Notes: generated by a model not told the origin, from the sequence alone. 64,000 nucleotides of DNA from Cupriavidus sp. BIS7 (GCF_000292345.1 NZ_ALOU01000038.1:1-64000), one strand, 5' to 3'; positions 47,464 through 58,485 are shown, numbered from the stretch's first letter. Program-made: numbers and translations.

Positions 47464-49314
47464 ATGAACGCTTTCACCGCCTCCGATCCGACGGGCTCGC
47501 CCGCCGGGCGTTTCCGTCGCCATGCGCGCGCCCTGGGCGTGGCTGCGTGCCTGGCGCTCGCTTCGCTTGCCGCCCATGCCGGGCCGGCCACGGTCGCCCA
47601 GAACGATGAGGAGATCATCGAGATCCCGGCGCCGGCGGCTCACGCGCAGCGAACGCCGCTGCCGAATGTCGCGCTGTCGCCGGACATTCTCTACCGCGTG
47701 CTTGCGGCGGAGATCTCCCTGCAGCGCGGGATGGTCGGCACGGCGTACCGGACCTACGTGGATATGGCCCGTGAAACGCGCGACCCGCGCATGGCCCAGC
47801 GCGCCACCGAAATCGCCTTCAACGCGCGCAGCTCCCAGCAGGCTCTGGATGGCGCCCGTCTCTGGGCGGAACTCGCCCCAAAGTCGCCCGCCGCCAGCCA
47901 GGTCCTGTCGACGCTGCTCGTGCTCAACGGACGCTGGGAAGAAGCCGAACCGCTGCTGATCCGCCAGCTTGCGGCGGCACCGACCGCACATCGTGGCGAC
48001 GCCATCCTGCAGTTGCAGCAGCAGATGTCGCGCACGACAGACCCGGCCGGCGCGGTCGGCGTGCTCCAGCGCATTACCGCTGGCGAACCGAAGCTGCCGG
48101 AAACCCACCTGGCCCTGGCACGCGCACGCGAGGCCGCTGGCGACAACGCGGGCGCGCAGGCCGAACTCGACGAAGCGCTGCGGATCAAGCCGGACCTTGA
48201 AGCTGCCGCGCTGATGTCCGCCGAGATGCAGGCCGATACCGCACCGGACAAGTCGATCGAGGTCGTGAAGCGCTTCCTGGCCAAGTCGCCGTCATCGGTC
48301 AACGGTCACATTACGCTGGCGCGGCTCTATTTGCAGCAGAACGACATGGATGCAGCGCGCGCCGAATTCGAGGTGCTGCGCAAGGTGGCCCCTACCGACC
48401 CGCGCGTGCCGCTGGCGCTGGGCCTGACCAGCCTGCAGGCGCGCAGCTATGACGATGCCGAACGCTATCTGAAGGAATACCTGCAGATGGCTGAGAAATC
48501 GGCGGCAGCCAGTCCCGATATCGCGTACCAGTACCTCGCGCAGATCGCCGAGGAGAAGAAGGACTACGCCACGGCGATTGATTGGCTCGACCGCATCGAG
48601 GACAGCCGCCTGCTCCTCGCCGCGCAAGCCAAGCGCGGGCAACTGCTGGCGCGCATGGGCAAGCTCGACGATGCCCAGGCCGTGTTCGGCGACATGCTGG
48701 CCGACTCCGAAGACATCCCCGATCCGGTACAGCGCGCCCAGCGCATGGCCGCGATCCGCCAGGCCGAGGTGGCCGCGCTGATGGACAGCAAGGCGTATGA
48801 CCGCGCCCGCAAGGTGCTGGACGAGCGCGTCAAGGCCGAGCCGGACAACGCCGACTGGATCTACGAACTGGCCATGCTCGACGAGCGCGAGAAGCACTAC
48901 GAAAGCATGGAGCGCGGCCTGCGCAAGGTCATCGCGCTGCAGCCCGACCAGAAGCAGGGCTACAACGCGCTTGGCTATTCGCTGGCCGACCGCAACGAAC
49001 GCCTGCCGGAAGCCCGCAAGCTGCTGGAACGCGCATCCGAACTCGGCCCGGACGATCCGTACATCATGGACAGCCTGGCCTGGGTCAAGTATCGCCAGGG
49101 CGAACTGCAGCCAGCTGCCGAACTGCTCAAGAGCGCGTTTGCCAAGGCGCCAGAGGCCGAGATCGGCGCGCACCTGGGCGAAGTGCTCTGGCAAATGGGC
49201 CAGCGCGACGAAGCGCGCAAGACGTGGAACGAGGCAGCGAAAGTTGAACCCGACAACCAGACGCTGATCGACACGCTGCGCCGCTACAACCAGAACGTTC
49301 TGCTTTCGAAGTAA
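47464..49314 (+). CDS. Exported TPR-repeat protein
   Basis: The 616-residue protein has a long signal peptide ([22 protein letters not shown]) and then at least ten tetratricopeptide-like repeats, clearest near the C-terminus ([56 protein letters not shown]). It probably scaffolds a protein complex in the periplasm; lolB follows, so an outer-membrane or lipoprotein link is possible. Three in-frame starts exist (47413, 47443, 47464); the last was chosen because it begins closest to the signal peptide. The exact start is uncertain. Confidence 0.82.
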   Translation: MNAFTASDPTGSPAGRFRRHARALGVAACLALASLAAHAGPATVAQNDEEIIEIPAPAAHAQRTPLPNVALSPDILYRVLAAEISLQRGMVGTAYRTYVDMARETRDPRMAQRATEIAFNARSSQQALDGARLWAELAPKSPAASQVLSTLLVLNGRWEEAEPLLIRQLAAAPTAHRGDAILQLQQQMSRTTDPAGAVGVLQRITAGEPKLPETHLALARAREAAGDNAGAQAELDEALRIKPDLEAAALMSAEMQADTAPDKSIEVVKRFLAKSPSSVNGHITLARLYLQQNDMDAARAEFEVLRKVAPTDPRVPLALGLTSLQARSYDDAERYLKEYLQMAEKSAAASPDIAYQYLAQIAEEKKDYATAIDWLDRIEDSRLLLAAQAKRGQLLARMGKLDDAQAVFGDMLADSEDIPDPVQRAQRMAAIRQAEVAALMDSKAYDRARKVLDERVKAEPDNADWIYELAMLDEREKHYESMERGLRKVIALQPDQKQGYNALGYSLADRNERLPEARKLLERASELGPDDPYIMDSLAWVKYRQGELQPAAELLKSAFAKAPEAEIGAHLGEVLWQMGQRDEARKTWNEAAKVEPDNQTLIDTLRRYNQNVLLSK

Positions 49315-49412
49315 TCCGCGAAGTTTTCCGCGACATCCGCATTTGCGGCACGCCGAAGCCCGGGCCACGCGCCCGGGCGCATCGTTCTGGCGCACGCCGC
49401 ATTTTCCGCCTC

Positions 49413-50033
49413 ATGACCATGCTCCGATCACGTCGCCTGGCTCTGCTCTGCCTGGCCGCACCGCTCTGGCTCGCCGCGTGCGCCAGCGTCACGCCGACAC
49501 GCAGCTTCGATGCCGGCGAATCCACACGCAGCGAACAGTACACCGGCCGGTTCGCCGCCAACTACGTTCGCTATGGCCGCAACGAAGGCGTACAGGGCAG
49601 CTTCCGCTGGCAGGAACAGGGCCGCAACGTACGGCTGGACCTCGTCTCGCCGCTTGGCCAGACGCTTGCCATCGTCACCGCCACACCGTCCGGCGCCACG
49701 CTCGACCTGCCCAACGAGGCGCCTCGCAATGCGCCGGAAGTGGACAGCCTGATGGAGCAGGCGCTTGGATTCTCGCTGCCGGTATCGGGCATGCGCGACT
49801 GGCTGCACGGCCGCCCCGCGCCGGGCGCGCCGTCAAACATCACGCGCACGGCGGACGGCCGGCCTGACACGCTCAGGCAGAGCGGCTGGACCGTGCGTTA
49901 CGTGGCCTGGCAGGATGCGGCCGAAGGCACCGCCACATCGTCTACACTGCCACGCCGCATCGACATGGCGCGCGACGGCAACGAATCGCCGCTCTCGGTG
50001 CGGCTCGTAATCGACCCGGAGAACAAGCAATGA
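49413..50033 (+). CDS. lolB: Outer-membrane lipoprotein receptor LolB
   Basis: The 206-residue lipoprotein inserts lipoproteins into the outer membrane. The lipobox LAAC gives Cys23 as the acylated residue. The body shows the LolB pattern ([28 protein letters not shown] and [18 protein letters not shown]). It overlaps ispE by ATGA, as in many betaproteobacteria and gammaproteobacteria. Confidence 0.92.
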   Translation: MTMLRSRRLALLCLAAPLWLAACASVTPTRSFDAGESTRSEQYTGRFAANYVRYGRNEGVQGSFRWQEQGRNVRLDLVSPLGQTLAIVTATPSGATLDLPNEAPRNAPEVDSLMEQALGFSLPVSGMRDWLHGRPAPGAPSNITRTADGRPDTLRQSGWTVRYVAWQDAAEGTATSSTLPRRIDMARDGNESPLSVRLVIDPENKQ

Positions 50034-50908
50034 CCGTCGGCGCCGCCCTGCCGCCCCCGGAGCTGCGCGACTGCCCAGCACCAGCCAAGCTCAACCTGTT
50101 CCTGCACGTGACCGGGCGCCGCCCGGACGGCTATCACACGCTGCAGACCGTGTTCCAGCTGATCGACTGGTCGGACACGCTGCACTTCCGGCGCCGCGAC
50201 GACGGCGTGATCGCACGCGTCACCGATATCCCCGGCGTGCCGGCTGACACCGACCTCGTCGTGCGTGCGGCCCGGGCATTGCAGCAGGCCAGCGGTACGC
50301 GCTTCGGCGCGGACATCGCCATCGACAAGATCCTGCCCATGGGCGGCGGCATCGGTGGGGGATCGTCGGATGCAGCCACCACGCTGCTGGCGCTGAATCG
50401 CCTTTGGGGAGTGAACCTGCCGCGTGCCGAACTGATGCGCATTGGCCTGTCGCTCGGCGCCGACGTGCCCGTGTTCGTGTTCGGTCAAAACGCCTTTGCC
50501 GAAGGCGTGGGCGAGGAACTGACGCCCGTGGAACTGCCGGAAAGCTGGTTCGTCGTCATTCATCCGAGGCAGCATGTACCGACTGCATCAATTTTTTCTG
50601 ATGAACGCTTGACAAGGGATTCACCGGTCTCTATAGTTGCGGACTTCGCTGCTTGCACAAACAAATTCGCTTTCGGTCGCAACGACTTGCAAGCGATAGC
50701 AACAGCGAAGTTCGGCGAAGTTGCCCGGGCCCTTGAATGGCTGAGACAATACAGTCCGCATGCAAGGATGACCGGTTCCGGAGCCTGCGTTTTTGCCCGT
50801 TTCGAAGACGAGCAGACAGCGCAGAAGGTGATGGAACGGTTGCCATCCGAATGGGATGGCAGGTGTGTGAGAAGTCTGTCACATCACCCGCTCGCAACGT
50901 TCGCGTAG
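50030..50908 (+). CDS. ispE: 4-diphosphocytidyl-2-C-methyl-D-erythritol kinase
   Basis: The 292-residue GHMP kinase performs the fourth step of the MEP isoprenoid pathway. The N-terminal [21 protein letters not shown] and the ATP loop [21 protein letters not shown] (about 104-124) are intact. Base composition drops near the C-terminus (50580-50760, for example TTTTTTCTGATGAA), unlike the rest of the gene. It overlaps lolB and is followed by tRNA-Gln and prs. Confidence 0.95.
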   Translation: MTVGAALPPPELRDCPAPAKLNLFLHVTGRRPDGYHTLQTVFQLIDWSDTLHFRRRDDGVIARVTDIPGVPADTDLVVRAARALQQASGTRFGADIAIDKILPMGGGIGGGSSDAATTLLALNRLWGVNLPRAELMRIGLSLGADVPVFVFGQNAFAEGVGEELTPVELPESWFVVIHPRQHVPTASIFSDERLTRDSPVSIVADFAACTNKFAFGRNDLQAIATAKFGEVARALEWLRQYSPHARMTGSGACVFARFEDEQTAQKVMERLPSEWDGRCVRSLSHHPLATFA

Positions 50909-50968
50909 CAGGTTTTCGTTTGGCGATGTACTTAAGTTCAGTGCAGCGACAGACGTTAAAGGTTGTGT

Positions 50969-51045
50969 AGGGGAGTCGCCAAGTTGGTCAAGGCACCGGA
51001 TTTTGATTCCGGCATTCGAAGGTTCGAATCCTTCTTCCCCTGCCA
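50969..51045 (+). tRNA. tRNA-Gln (anticodon TTG)
   Basis: The 77-nt sequence folds as a cloverleaf. The acceptor arm is AGGGGAG with TTCCCCT, and the anticodon stem CCGGA/TCCGG holds loop TTTTGAT with TTG at 51003-51005. The T arm is AAGG-TTCGAAT-CCTT, and CCA is encoded at the 3' end. It sits between ispE and prs. Confidence 0.96.
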
Positions 51046-51142
51046 TTACTTCCTATAGTGTCCAAGAACGGACATGCAAAAATTCGCTGCCGGCATCTGC
51101 CGGTAGCGCAAAGCTCCCCCAGCAGCAAGACAGGTGCCCCGA

Positions 51143-52096
51143 ATGAGCGTCGAAGGCTTGATGGTATTTACCGGCAATGCCAACCCTAAACTCGCGGAGG
51201 CTGTCGTACAGCACCTCGGCATTCCGCTGGGCAAAGCTCTGGTCGGCCGTTTCTCCGACGGTGAAGTCCAGGTAGAAATCCAGGAAAACGTTCGCGGCAA
51301 GCACGTCATCGTGCTGCAGTCCACCTGCGCGCCAACCAACGACAACCTGATGGAACTGATGGTGATGGTCGATGCCCTCAAGCGCGCCTCGGCACGCAGC
51401 ATCACCGCCGCCATGCCCTACTTCGGCTATGCCCGCCAGGATCGCCGCCCGCGTTCGGCGCGCGTGGCCATCTCGGCCAAGATCGTGGCCAACATGCTGG
51501 AAGTGGCCGGTGTGGAACGCGTGCTGACGATGGACCTGCACGCCGACCAGATCCAGGGCTTCTTCGATATCCCCGTCGACAACATCTACGCATCGCCGGT
51601 CCTGCTGGGCGATCTGCGCGAGAAGAACTACGGCAATCTGCTGGTGGTATCTCCGGACGTTGGCGGCGTGGTGCGCGCACGTGCACTGGCCAAGCAACTC
51701 GACTGCGACCTGGCCATCATCGACAAGCGTCGTCCGAAGGCCAATGTGTCCGAGGTGATGAACATCATCGGTGAAGTCGCCGGCCGCAACTGCGTGATCA
51801 TGGACGACATGATCGACACCGGCGGCACGCTGTGCAAGGCTGCGCAGGTGCTGAAGGAGCGCGGTGCCCAGAAGGTGTTCGCCTACTGTACGCACCCGGT
51901 GCTGTCGGGTGGTGCCGTTGCCCGTATCGCCGCGTCGGCACTGGACGAAGTGGTCGTCTGCGATACGATTCCGCTGTCCGACGAAGCCCGCAGTACCGGC
52001 AAGATCCGCCAGGTCACGACCGCCCCGCTGCTGGCCGAGACCTTCACCCGCATCGTCAAGGGCGACTCGATCATGTCGCTGTTCGCCGACGCCTGA
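51143..52096 (+). CDS. prs: Ribose-phosphate pyrophosphokinase
   Basis: The 317-residue enzyme makes PRPP from ribose 5-phosphate and ATP. The PRPP/Mg motif is [18 protein letters not shown] near 210-227 and the flexible loop [17 protein letters not shown] near 93-109 is intact. The ATG at 51143 gives [20 protein letters not shown], the usual start; a GTG nine bases earlier has no support. Linked to ispE, tRNA-Gln and rplY as in other betaproteobacteria. Confidence 0.96.
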   Translation: MSVEGLMVFTGNANPKLAEAVVQHLGIPLGKALVGRFSDGEVQVEIQENVRGKHVIVLQSTCAPTNDNLMELMVMVDALKRASARSITAAMPYFGYARQDRRPRSARVAISAKIVANMLEVAGVERVLTMDLHADQIQGFFDIPVDNIYASPVLLGDLREKNYGNLLVVSPDVGGVVRARALAKQLDCDLAIIDKRRPKANVSEVMNIIGEVAGRNCVIMDDMIDTGGTLCKAAQVLKERGAQKVFAYCTHPVLSGGAVARIAASALDEVVVCDTIPLSDEARSTGKIRQVTTAPLLAETFTRIVKGDSIMSLFADA

Positions 52097-52129
52097 CCGG
52101 CATCGGTCGGCGCGGGTCTGGCAGATACC

Positions 52130-52138
52130 TGCTAGAAT
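52130..52138 (+). promoter_or_regulatory. Extended -10 promoter upstream of rplY
   Basis: TGC-TAGAAT forms an extended -10 element 34 nt after the prs stop codon. A transcript from here would have a leader of about 120 nt before rplY. No clear -35 is seen. Confidence 0.5.
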
Positions 52139-52152
52139 TTCACGTTTTACTG

Positions 52153-52245
52153 CGTTGGCCGCCCTGATTGGGCGGCCAACGTGATTCAGGCGGCGCACAA
52201 TTTTTGTCGCGTTGCCCACTCGGGGCTGTCTGGTCGCGGACAGCC
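52153..52245 (+). promoter_or_regulatory. Two-hairpin leader of rplY
   Basis: The first hairpin is perfect: CGTTGGCCGCCC (52153-52164), loop TGATT, GGGCGGCCAACG (52170-52181). The second is GGCTGTC (52224-52230), an 8-nt loop, GACAGCC (52239-52245), 22 nt before the rplY ATG and close to its ribosome-binding site. Neither is followed by T-runs, so they are not plain terminators. A role in autoregulation by ribosomal protein L25 is a hypothesis based on leaders of other ribosomal protein genes. Confidence 0.55.
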
Positions 52246-52267
52246 TTCTTCACATTTGGAGTTGAAC

Positions 52268-52885
52268 ATGAAAGTAGTCGCTTTCGAGCGTAGCGTACAG
52301 GGAACGGGTGCGAGCCGCCGCCTGCGCAATTCGGGCAAGACCCCCGGCATCATCTACGGCGGCGCCGCCGAGCCGACGATGATCGAACTGGATCACAACG
52401 CGCTGTGGCACGCCCTGAAGAAGGAAGCCTTCCACTCGTCGATCCTGGACCTGGAAGTTGCTGGCAAGTCCGAGAAGGCCCTGCTGCGCGCATTCCAGAT
52501 GCACCCGTTCAAGCCGATGGTGCTGCACGTTGACTTCCAGCGCGTGTCGGCCACGGAAAAGATCCACGTGAAGGTGCCGCTGCACTTCATCAACCAGGAA
52601 ACCGCTCCTGGCGTGAAGCTGGGCCACGGTATCGTCAGCCACGTCATGAACGACCTGGAAGTGTCGTGCCTGCCGGCCGACCTGCCTGAGTTCATCGAAG
52701 TGGATCTGGGCGCAGCCGAACTGAACCAGATCATCCACCTGTCGGACCTGAAGCTGCCGAAGGGCGTCACCGCCATCACCCATGGCGACGAAAACCCGAC
52801 CATCGCCAGCATCACGCTGCCGGCTGGTGCCCAGACTTCGGAAACTGCCGAAGGCGGCGAAGCTGGCGAAACGCCGGCTGCCTGA
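52268..52885 (+). CDS. rplY: 50S ribosomal protein L25/general stress protein Ctc
   Basis: The 205-residue protein binds 5S rRNA. It has the N-terminal L25 domain ([27 protein letters not shown]) and the C-terminal TL5 domain of the long Ctc form, ending in an acidic Glu/Ala tail. GGAG lies seven bases before the ATG. A strong terminator and then pth follow. Confidence 0.95.
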   Translation: MKVVAFERSVQGTGASRRLRNSGKTPGIIYGGAAEPTMIELDHNALWHALKKEAFHSSILDLEVAGKSEKALLRAFQMHPFKPMVLHVDFQRVSATEKIHVKVPLHFINQETAPGVKLGHGIVSHVMNDLEVSCLPADLPEFIEVDLGAAELNQIIHLSDLKLPKGVTAITHGDENPTIASITLPAGAQTSETAEGGEAGETPAA

Positions 52886-52940
52886 GCGTCATCGCGCCGG
52901 ATGCCGTAGCGGCCACGTTGCCGCTGCCGCATCGAGAAAG

Positions 52941-52967
52941 ACCGCCGGTTCGCCGGCGGTTTTTTTT
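52941..52967 (+). terminator. Rho-independent terminator of rplY
   Basis: ACCGCCGG pairs with CCGGCGGT around a stable TTCG tetraloop and is followed by seven to eight T. Confidence 0.93.
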
Positions 52968-53046
52968 CGTGCGGCGTTTTCGCGTATCCTGTCTCGCGTC
53001 CCGCGGTGCCGTCTGGCACCCGATATCCCGACTTCCGCTTTCACGC

Positions 53047-53643
53047 ATGATCAAGCTCATCGTCGGCCTCGGCAATCCCGGGGCGGAATACGAAGCCACC
53101 CGGCATAACGCCGGTTTCTGGCTTGTCGACCAGCTCGCCCGCATGGGCAGCACAACCCTGCGCGTGGAGGGCCGTTTTCACGGCCTGGCCGCCCGTGCAC
53201 GGCTGTGGGACCAGGACGTCTGGCTGCTAAAGCCGTCCACGTTCATGAACCGTTCCGGACTGTCCGTGGTGTCGCTGGCACGTTTCTACAAGATCCTGCC
53301 TGACGAGATCGTGGTCGCGCACGACGAAATGGACCTGCCCTCCGGGGCGGTCAAGCTCAAGCGTGGTGGCGGCTCGGGCGGCCACAACGGTCTCAAGGAC
53401 ATCTCGGCGCACCTGACCACCCAGGATTACTGGCGTCTGCGCATTGGTGTCGGCCATCCTCGCAATGCCCCGGGCGGCGCCGCTGGCGGCCGCGAAGACG
53501 TGGTCAACTTCGTGCTGAAGCCCCCGCGCAAGGAAGAGCAGGCTGCCATCGACGAAGCGATCGACCGCTGCATCGGTCCTCTCGGTGTCCTGGCGCGCGG
53601 CGAAAGCGAACGCGCGATGATGGAACTGCACACGGGGCGGTAG
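53047..53643 (+). CDS. pth: Peptidyl-tRNA hydrolase
   Basis: The 198-residue enzyme frees tRNA from stalled peptidyl-tRNA. The catalytic His20 lies in [11 protein letters not shown], with conserved [10 protein letters not shown] and the [13 protein letters not shown] loop. It starts 80 nt after the rplY terminator and so needs its own promoter, which is not obvious. Confidence 0.96.
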   Translation: MIKLIVGLGNPGAEYEATRHNAGFWLVDQLARMGSTTLRVEGRFHGLAARARLWDQDVWLLKPSTFMNRSGLSVVSLARFYKILPDEIVVAHDEMDLPSGAVKLKRGGGSGGHNGLKDISAHLTTQDYWRLRIGVGHPRNAPGGAAGGREDVVNFVLKPPRKEEQAAIDEAIDRCIGPLGVLARGESERAMMELHTGR

Positions 53644-53682
53644 GCGGTAGGCGGTAGCCTGTCCGGCCTTGATCACATGAAA

Positions 53683-53722
53683 AAACCCCGCAAACCTTTC
53701 GGTTCTGCGGGGTTTCTCTTTT
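53683..53722. terminator. Bidirectional terminator between pth and the ferredoxin gene
   Basis: AAACCCCGCA pairs with TGCGGGGTTT around a 13-nt loop, with A-run before and T-rich tract after. It serves both convergent genes. Confidence 0.85.
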
Positions 53723-53732
53723 CTGCTTTCTG

Positions 53733-53764
53733 CCTGTGGGGGCCGGAACCTGTGGGGGCCGGAA
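53733..53764. repeat. Tandem 16-nt duplication
   Basis: CCTGTGGGGGCCGGAA occurs twice head to tail (53733-53748 and 53749-53764). It lies in the gap before the ferredoxin gene end and has no visible function. Confidence 0.9.
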
Positions 53765-53792
53765 CGAAAGCGGGCCGGATGAAAGCTCCGGC

Positions 53793-54053
53793 TCAGGCCG
53801 CGTGCTTGGCCGCCGTGAGCAGCCGGTAGCGTTGCATCAGCACCTCGTGCGACTCAACGCGGTTCGGGTCCTTCGGAATGCATGCCACAGGGCAAACCTG
53901 CTGGCACTGCGGTTCGTCGAAGTGGCCGACACACTCGGTGCACTTGTTGGGGTCGATCTCGTAGATCTCGGGCCCCATCGAAATAGCCTCGTTCGGGCAC
54001 TCAGGCTCACAAACGTCGCAATTGATGCAGTCGTCGGTGATCAGTAGCGCCAT
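53793..54053 (-). CDS. 2[4Fe-4S] ferredoxin, YfhL type
   Basis: The 86-residue electron carrier has CINCDVCEPECPNEAI for the first cluster. The second, CTECVGHFDEPQCQQVCPVAC, has an insertion between ligands typical of YfhL/Alvin-type ferredoxins, which have unusually low potential. It lies 66 nt downstream of coaD on the same strand. Confidence 0.92.
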   Translation of the reverse strand: MALLITDDCINCDVCEPECPNEAISMGPEIYEIDPNKCTECVGHFDEPQCQQVCPVACIPKDPNRVESHEVLMQRYRLLTAAKHAA

Positions 54054-54119
54054 GATGTTTCCTTCCTGCGACCCGCCCGCGCCCGACTGGCCGCGTCGGC
54101 GGGATCGAAGGTCTCTATT

Positions 54120-54614
<495 letters not shown>

Positions 54615-54820
54615 TTAGGGCTGCCCGTTGCCGGCCCGCGAAATCGGGGGGCCGATTCAAGGTGATTCTTGCTGCGTGACGAGCGTTGTACAAACAACAG
54701 CGGCGTAGTGTAACCCCAAACGAGGCAAATGGAAGTCCGCCAGACCGCCTTTCTGCGGCATTGCAGCACGCCCGCAAACGCTTGCCTGGCGCGGCAAAGA
54801 CATCGTACGACCAGATTGTG

Positions 54821-55453
54821 TCAGCCAGCGCCGTTCGTGAGCTTGTGCTGCAGCAGATGGAAATGCACCGCGCCGGCCCGCGCTTGGCGAACGATCTCCA
54901 GCGATGCCGGTATCGGGGCGTCCGGCCCGATCAGCGCGCGGTCCGTTTCGACATAGACTGCGCCGCCGGGACGTGACAGACGCGCCGCATGCTCCAGCGC
55001 AGGTCCGATCCAGTCTTCGGCAAACGGCGGATCCAGGAACACCACGTCGAAGCTGGCTGCAGGCATCTGCGAGGCCACGGCGAACGCATCGCCCTGGACG
55101 ACCTTGACCTGCGTGGCATCGAGCCGGTACTGGTTGTCGCGCAACTGCCGCGCCACGCGCGGGTTGGCCTCCACCAGCGTCACGGCGGCTGCGCCGCGCG
55201 ATGCAGCCTCGAAGCCCAGCGCGCCGGAACCGGCAAACAGATCGAGACAGGTCATGCCGGACAGGTCCTGGCCAAGCCAGTTGAACAGCGTCTCCCGCAC
55301 ACGATCAGGCGTCGGGCGCAGGCCTTCGGCTTCGAGTACAGGCAGCAGCGAACGCTTCCAGCGGCCGCCAATGATTCGCACCTGGGCGGGCGACTGGCGG
55401 GGAACAGAAGTTCGCCCGCGCGGTGCGGGCGAAGGTCGGGATTGCGAATTCAT
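54821..55453 (-). CDS. rsmD: 16S rRNA (guanine966-N2)-methyltransferase
   Basis: The 210-residue Rossmann-fold methyltransferase has VRIIGGRWKR at the start, the SAM motif CLDLFAGSGALGFEAASRGA and the catalytic VVFLDPPFAEDW. The first 25 residues are basic and Ser/Pro-rich. The ATG at 55453 was chosen since upstream codons give no conserved sequence. coaD follows after 215 nt, in which nothing else was recognised. Confidence 0.94.
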   Translation of the reverse strand: MNSQSRPSPAPRGRTSVPRQSPAQVRIIGGRWKRSLLPVLEAEGLRPTPDRVRETLFNWLGQDLSGMTCLDLFAGSGALGFEAASRGAAAVTLVEANPRVARQLRDNQYRLDATQVKVVQGDAFAVASQMPAASFDVVFLDPPFAEDWIGPALEHAARLSRPGGAVYVETDRALIGPDAPIPASLEIVRQARAGAVHFHLLQHKLTNGAG

Positions 55454-55593
55454 GCCGTGATTGTAGAGCCTGCCACGCGCCGGCACAGCGGCGGCACGTG
55501 ACCGGGCCCACACTCGGCCCGAACTCGGCCCACAAATGCCCCACATTCGACCCGGAATCGACCGACCATCAGGCCGAATTCAGGCGCAACGCA

Positions 55594-56958
55594 TCACTTT
55601 TCCGGGCCGCCGACGATCACGGTCGCCATGGCATCGGGATGCACATGGCGCTGGAAAGCCGCACGCACCTGTTCACGCGTGACCTTGTTGATCTGACCGA
55701 TCCAGGTATCGAGGTAGTCCAGCGGCAGGCCGTACCAGCCGATATTGGCCACGTTGGTCAGCAGCTTGCGGTTGCTGTCGATGCGCAGCGGAAAGCCGTT
55801 GATCAGGTTGTCCTTGGCGGCTTTCAGTTCCGCGTCGGTCGGCCCCTGCGCCACGTACTGGGCGACGATCTGGCGCACCAGCGCGAGCGCCTCGTTGGTG
55901 TTCTCTTTCTTGGTCTGCAACGTGATGCTGAACGGCCCCGCCTGCTTGGCCGGCGAAAAGTAGCTATCCACGCCGTAGGTGAGTCCGCGCTTTTCCCGTA
56001 CCTGATCGGTCAGCCGCGAACTGAAGCCGCCACCGCCAAGCACGTAGTTGCCGACCAGCAGCGCGAAGTAATCGGGATCGCCGCGCGCGATGGACGGCTG
56101 GGCAATTGCCACGCTGGCCTGTTGGGCCGGATGGGGAATCCGCTGCTCGCTGGCCGGAATCGTCAACTGCACGTTCGGCATGGTCGGCGGCGCGGCGCCC
56201 GCGGGCAGGCCCCGCGTCAGTTCCTCTGCAATCTGCTCGGCCTGCTTGCGGTCGATCGCACCGATCAGCGTCACCACGGCGCGCTTCGCCGTGTAGTTGT
56301 CCTGCCAGAATTTGAGCAGGTCATCGTGCGTAATTGACCCCACCGATTCTGGTGTGGCTGATACGCCATACGGATGGTTCGGGTAGATCGTCTTGGACAG
56401 CTTCTTGTCGGCGATCACGCCCGGCCTTGTATCCCCTTCGCGAATTGCCGTAATCAGGCGCTGCTTCTCGCGCGCGACCACGGCATCGGGATAGGTCGGC
56501 GCCTTGATCAGCTGACCGGCCAGGCGCAGTGACTGCTCACGTTCTGGCGATGCGGTCAGCGTGCGCAGACCGATGCCGCCACGGTCGCTGCCCGCCGCGC
56601 CGCCAAAATCGGCGCCGGTATCGGCGAACGCGTCGGCAATCTGGGCCTCGTTGCGTGCCGGCTGGCCATCCTGAGCGCCGGCGCCCTTGTCGAGCAGCGC
56701 AGCAGTCAGCGTGGCCACGCCGGACTTGCCTGGCGGGTCATAGCGGCTGCCGGCGTCGAAGTCGATATTGACGTCGAGCATCGGAATCGACGGACTCGGC
56801 ACGAAAAGCACTTTCGCCCCGGTGGAGGCGGTCCAGCTCTCGATCGGAATGCCGGCGTGGGCAACGGCGCCAGCCAGCAGCGCCGCCGCTCCGCAAGCCG
56901 CACCGGCAAGCCGGCGCAGAAAGCGCGGGGACGCAATCGTCATGACGGACAGGGACAT
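55594..56958 (-). CDS. M16 peptidase-like protein, non-catalytic partner
   Basis: The 454-residue exported protein has a signal peptide (to VAHA-GIPIES) and two M16 domains, but lacks the zinc motif HxxEH in the N-terminal domain. The C-terminal domain keeps the conserved R/Y region (GGGGFSSRLTDQVREKRGLTYGVDS). In heterodimeric M16 proteases such a subunit pairs with a catalytic one. That partner is encoded 9 nt upstream, so the two probably form one periplasmic protease. Confidence 0.88.
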   Translation of the reverse strand: MSLSVMTIASPRFLRRLAGAACGAAALLAGAVAHAGIPIESWTASTGAKVLFVPSPSIPMLDVNIDFDAGSRYDPPGKSGVATLTAALLDKGAGAQDGQPARNEAQIADAFADTGADFGGAAGSDRGGIGLRTLTASPEREQSLRLAGQLIKAPTYPDAVVAREKQRLITAIREGDTRPGVIADKKLSKTIYPNHPYGVSATPESVGSITHDDLLKFWQDNYTAKRAVVTLIGAIDRKQAEQIAEELTRGLPAGAAPPTMPNVQLTIPASEQRIPHPAQQASVAIAQPSIARGDPDYFALLVGNYVLGGGGFSSRLTDQVREKRGLTYGVDSYFSPAKQAGPFSITLQTKKENTNEALALVRQIVAQYVAQGPTDAELKAAKDNLINGFPLRIDSNRKLLTNVANIGWYGLPLDYLDTWIGQINKVTREQVRAAFQRHVHPDAMATVIVGGPEK

Positions 56959-56967
56959 CGTTGCTCC

Positions 56968-58485
56968 TTAATGCCGCAGGCCTTCGGGCACAGGGGTCTT
57001 GGGCTTGTTGGGGTCGATCGGCTGCGGCAGCAGCGTGGCCACGGTCAGGTTGTCGTCGCTGAAATACTTCCCGGCAACGGCCTGAACCTGGGCCGGCGTG
57101 ACCTGCTTGATCTTGTCGAGCATGCGGTCGATCTGACGCCACGAGATATCGGAGATCTCGGCCACGCCGATTTCCATGCCCTGGCCGAATACCGAATCAC
57201 GCTTGTAGATCTGCCCGGCCACGACCTGTGCCTTCACGCGCTTGAGCTCTTCCTCGGAGACGCCGTTCTTTGCGATACGCTGGATCTCCTCGCGCAATGC
57301 CTTCTCGATCTCGTCAGTGGTATGGCCGGTGGCCGGCGTGCCATCGAGCACGAACAGCGAGTCCGCGCGATTGATGCTGTCGTAGCCGACGTTCACATCG
57401 TCGGCCAGGCGCCGCTCACGCACAAGCTCGCGCGGCAGGCGCGAGTTGTCATAGCCGTTTAGCACCGCGGACAGGACTTCCAGCGCGTATGGGTCCACAT
57501 CCTTCTCCACGTCGCGCAGGCGCGGCACCTTGTACGCCATCACCATGTACGGGTTCTCGGCCGGCGCCTTGACCCAGATACGCCTGATGCCCTTCTGGGG
57601 CGCCTCCGTCTGCGACTTGCGCAACGGCAGCGGACGCGGCTTGAGCTTGCCGTAATAGCGCTCGGCCAGCATGCGGACCTCTTCCGGCTTGACGTCGCCG
57701 GTCACGATCACCATCGCATTGTTGGGCACGTACCAGGTCTTGTACCAGTCGTGGACGTCGTCGATCCGCATGTTGACGAGGTCGTCCATCCAGCCGATCA
57801 CGGGGTGCCGATACGGCATTGCCGTATAGACCGAGGCCAGCAGCTGCTCATAGACCGTGCCGCGCGGCGAGTCGTCGGTACGCAGGCGGCGCTCTTCCAT
57901 GACCACCTTCATCTCGCGCTCGAACTCGTCCTTCTTGAAGATAACGTTGGCCATGCGGTCGGCCTCAAGTTCCATCATCTTCGGTAGGTACTGCTTCGCG
58001 ATCTGCTGGTAATAGAGCGTGAAGTCGCGATTGGTCATCGCGTTCTCGCGGCCGCCCAGCAGGGCAATCTGGCGCGAGAACTCGCCCACCGGCACCTTCG
58101 GCGTGCCCTTGAACATCATGTGTTCGAGCATGTGGGCCACGCCCGTGGTACCACTGACCTCGTCCAGGCCGCCGACCCGGTAGAAGATCATGTGGGCCAC
58201 GGTGGGCGCGCGATGGTCTTCCTTGACGATCACGCGCATGCCATTGGACAGCTGGAACTCGGTCGTGCCGGCCTGCGCCTGGCCGATCATCGCCGTCGGC
58301 GGCTGGCTTGATGGCGGCCCCTTCGGGGCGGGCGCCGACGTGGCGGTTCTGGAGGATTCGCCCGCTGCCTGAGCCCAGGCAGTGCCGGCCAAGGGGCCGA
58401 TGAGCGAAGCAAGGACGAGCGTGGAAAGAATGCGCCGCGGAAAAGTTGCGGTGCCAGCCCGAGAAACGTCAGCGCAATTGTGCAT
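56968..58485 (-). CDS. M16 zinc peptidase, catalytic partner
   Basis: The 505-residue exported protease has a long signal peptide ending near AWA-QAAGE and the inverted zinc motif HMLEH in TGVAHMLEHMMFKGT near 119, with a downstream Glu in ELEADRMANV. The C-terminal inactive domain follows. It is the first gene of a two-gene operon with a non-catalytic M16 subunit and is divergent from ftsY. Substrates are unknown; related proteins are often called zinc protease or PqqL-like. Confidence 0.9.
   Translation of the reverse strand: MHNCADVSRAGTATFPRRILSTLVLASLIGPLAGTAWAQAAGESSRTATSAPAPKGPPSSQPPTAMIGQAQAGTTEFQLSNGMRVIVKEDHRAPTVAHMIFYRVGGLDEVSGTTGVAHMLEHMMFKGTPKVPVGEFSRQIALLGGRENAMTNRDFTLYYQQIAKQYLPKMMELEADRMANVIFKKDEFEREMKVVMEERRLRTDDSPRGTVYEQLLASVYTAMPYRHPVIGWMDDLVNMRIDDVHDWYKTWYVPNNAMVIVTGDVKPEEVRMLAERYYGKLKPRPLPLRKSQTEAPQKGIRRIWVKAPAENPYMVMAYKVPRLRDVEKDVDPYALEVLSAVLNGYDNSRLPRELVRERRLADDVNVGYDSINRADSLFVLDGTPATGHTTDEIEKALREEIQRIAKNGVSEEELKRVKAQVVAGQIYKRDSVFGQGMEIGVAEISDISWRQIDRMLDKIKQVTPAQVQAVAGKYFSDDNLTVATLLPQPIDPNKPKTPVPEGLRH

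Noticed and set aside
52153-52181. Perfect hairpin after prs as a plain terminator
   Set aside because: It has no T-run on either strand and lies downstream of a likely rplY promoter, so it was treated as part of a leader.
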